A stretch of DNA of 6,869 nt, taken from the NCBI GenBank assembly GCA_014360105.1, contig JACIYD010000081.1, positions 1-6,869 of the forward strand. The letters are read 5' to 3'. This document shows, one piece after another, positions 5,360 to 6,869 of this stretch. The position numbers were made by a program, and so were the translations under genes. Every line of letters starts with the position of its first letter. Position 1 is the first letter of the stretch. The notes beneath the pieces were generated by a model. It was given only the letters and a program-made list of their open reading frames with translations. It made no database searches and was not told the DNA's origin. Source of the DNA: Clostridia bacterium. GTDB taxonomy: Bacteria > Bacillota > DSM-521 > Neomoorellales > SLTJ01.

Positions 5360-6869
5360 ATGGAAGTATTTCCCTGGTGGTCCGATGAACATAAGAGGCT
5401 AGCTCAAGAAGTTAAGGAAGTTGTAGATAAGCTGATACCCCGGGCCGAGGAGGCTTGGTGGAAGCGCGAGTTTCCCTGGGACATCGTACAGCTACTGGCG
5501 CAAAAGGGGTATTTTGGTGCGGGCATACCCAAGAAGTACGGGGGGATGGGTCTAGGCACGACAGGAACAGCAATTGTGGCAGAGGAGATTTTTCGTTTGC
5601 CAGGTGCCGGTATGGGCGCTTTCGGTGCAAGTATGTTGGGCGGTGTCCATCAAATTGAAAAGTTTGGCACCGAAGAACAAAAGGTGAACTTTTTGACTAG
5701 GGCCGCGCAGGGCGAGTTAGGTGCCGTGGCCGTCACCGAGCCGTTTGCTGGAACCGATGTTGCGGGCATAGAGACCACCGCTCGCCGCAACGGTGACAAA
5801 TACGTGATTACCGGAAAGAAAAGGTTTGTAACCGGCGCTGGAGTGGCTAGCCGCTACATGTTGTATGCCAGAACGAGCGATGACCCGGAAGATGTACGCA
5901 CGTATCGACATCTTACCGGCTTCATTGTAGAAAAGGGGATGGACGGCTTTACGGTTGAGCTGGTTAATGAATTGATTGGACTTGACAATACACTTAACGG
6001 CTATCTCAACCTTGATGAAGTGCGCGTACCTATAGCAAACAGAATTGGCGAAGAGGGCCAAGGCTGGCAACTGATGATGACGGGCTTTAACTACGAAAGG
6101 GTTCTTTGTGCGATGCTGGCAGTTGCAGGTATTCGGGAGGCGATAAGGGCCGTCGTGCCGTATGCACAACGACGAATTCAGTTTGGCAGGCCAACAATTG
6201 ACCTACCTACTAATCAGTTCAAGATCGCTGACATGCTGACTAAGCTGAGGCTGTCAAGATTGTCAGCATATTACGCCGCTTATCTCCTTGATTTGGGTTG
6301 GGACGCAGCTGTTGAATGTTCCGCGAGTAAACTCTTGAGTTGTGACATGCTCATGGAAGTTGCTTTAGAGGCGGTACAGACGATGGGTGGTGACGGAGTT
6401 ACCAAATTCTACCCTCTCGAAAGAATAGTCAGGGAAGCTAAAATTCACCAGATCGCTGGTGGCACCGCTGAGGCTATGAAGCTGCTTATATTTAGGATGG
6501 GGCTGAGAGAAATGGCCGACGAACTGGCGATGACATATCGGGTCAGGCATGACGAGCTAGGGGTGCCCTTACCCGGGGTTCCTGGGCCTTCAGGGCCTAG
6601 CATTGACGAAGACGCCGTTCTCAGAGTGCTTGCCGAGGATTACCGGGTAAACCCAGGGTTATATATGACCCGGGAAGACCTACAAGCACGGTTTACCGTT
6701 GCGCAGGAGGAGTTCGACAAGGAATTAGATAAAGTGCTGATATCTTTAGAAGAGAAAAAGCTGGTAAAGCTTTATAGAAAGAACAACAGGATAGAACTTG
6801 CCAAGGCGACCTACGAAGGATTGAAGCAGGCTTACCCACCAGAGTATTACCAATGGTTCCCTTCGTGGG
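5360..6869 (+). CDS. Acyl-CoA dehydrogenase with C-terminal winged-helix-like extension (3' end outside window)
   Basis: This FAD flavoenzyme family forms or reduces the alpha-beta double bond of acyl-CoA, normally with electron-transfer flavoprotein. At least 503 residues are encoded with no stop before the edge. The core (~1-382) is full: the helical N-domain with YGGMGLG (60-66); AVTEPFAGTDVAG (124-136), an exact match to the first family signature; GKKRFVTGAG (152-161) for flavin contact; NYERVL (244-249); RRIQFGRP (271-278); and QTMGGDG...YPLERIVRE (340-359), the second signature with one mismatch. The YEGT catalytic position reads AGGT (366-369), so the likely base is Glu246, as in isovaleryl-CoA dehydrogenase. 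A Pro/Gly linker (400-413) then leads to 414-503. That tail has helix-helix-helix plus a basic beta-wing (KLYRKNNRIEL) and ends in PPEYYQWFP, not part of ordinary ~380-aa enzymes. GC is lower than in iorAB. It is probably in the same transcript. The substrate is unknown; branched or aryl acyl-CoA fits the neighbours. Confidence 0.9.
   Translation, partial: MEVFPWWSDEHKRLAQEVKEVVDKLIPRAEEAWWKREFPWDIVQLLAQKGYFGAGIPKKYGGMGLGTTGTAIVAEEIFRLPGAGMGAFGASMLGGVHQIEKFGTEEQKVNFLTRAAQGELGAVAVTEPFAGTDVAGIETTARRNGDKYVITGKKRFVTGAGVASRYMLYARTSDDPEDVRTYRHLTGFIVEKGMDGFTVELVNELIGLDNTLNGYLNLDEVRVPIANRIGEEGQGWQLMMTGFNYERVLCAMLAVAGIREAIRAVVPYAQRRIQFGRPTIDLPTNQFKIADMLTKLRLSRLSAYYAAYLLDLGWDAAVECSASKLLSCDMLMEVALEAVQTMGGDGVTKFYPLERIVREAKIHQIAGGTAEAMKLLIFRMGLREMADELAMTYRVRHDELGVPLPGVPGPSGPSIDEDAVLRVLAEDYRVNPGLYMTREDLQARFTVAQEEFDKELDKVLISLEEKKLVKLYRKNNRIELAKATYEGLKQAYPPEYYQWFPSW

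Noticed and set aside
5717..6169. 150-residue antisense frame within the acyl-CoA dehydrogenase
   Set aside because: It is the reverse of a strongly conserved region carrying a family signature; no independent evidence.

Overview
The window looks like chromosomal DNA of an anaerobic member of the Bacillota, probably a Clostridia lineage of the Peptococcaceae/Moorella kind. Three things point there. A clear CodY regulator is present, and this family is confined to Bacillota. Ribosome binding sites are strong and purine-rich. Fermentative ferredoxin-linked 2-oxoacid chemistry sits beside acyl-CoA dehydrogenase chemistry. The genus assignment is inference only. All supported genes lie on the + strand.

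Layout: (1) 2-307 is the last ~100 residues of a Major Facilitator Superfamily transporter cut by the window edge. (2) 308-601 is an AT-rich intergenic stretch with no gene. (3) 602-1459 is a CodY-type GTP/effector-sensing repressor whose true start is an internal GTG. (4) 1460-1625 is a leader with a perfect -35-like TTGACA. (5) 1626-5301 is a tightly overlapping three-gene unit: an FrhB/FdhB-like iron-sulfur flavoprotein, then iorA and iorB (indolepyruvate:ferredoxin oxidoreductase alpha and beta). (6) After a 58-nt gap comes an acyl-CoA dehydrogenase, open at the right edge. Its catalytic core is followed by at least 120 extra residues that read like a winged-helix domain.

Working model (inference): IorAB oxidatively decarboxylates aryl or branched 2-oxoacids from amino-acid transamination to acyl-CoA, reducing ferredoxin. 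The co-translated FrhB-like flavoprotein would pass those electrons to another carrier. The acyl-CoA dehydrogenase would oxidise the acyl-CoA product or reduce an enoyl-CoA in the same amino-acid catabolic route. The adjacent CodY-like protein is well placed to tie the unit to nutrient status. The least ordinary points are the CodY homologue as a neighbour of an ior operon, the FrhB-IorA-IorB coupling, and the acyl-CoA dehydrogenase with a DNA-binding-like tail.

Base composition is uneven. Hand-counted sample lines give about 37-48% GC in 1-600, about 63-65% in codY and iorB, and about 43% in the acyl-CoA dehydrogenase.
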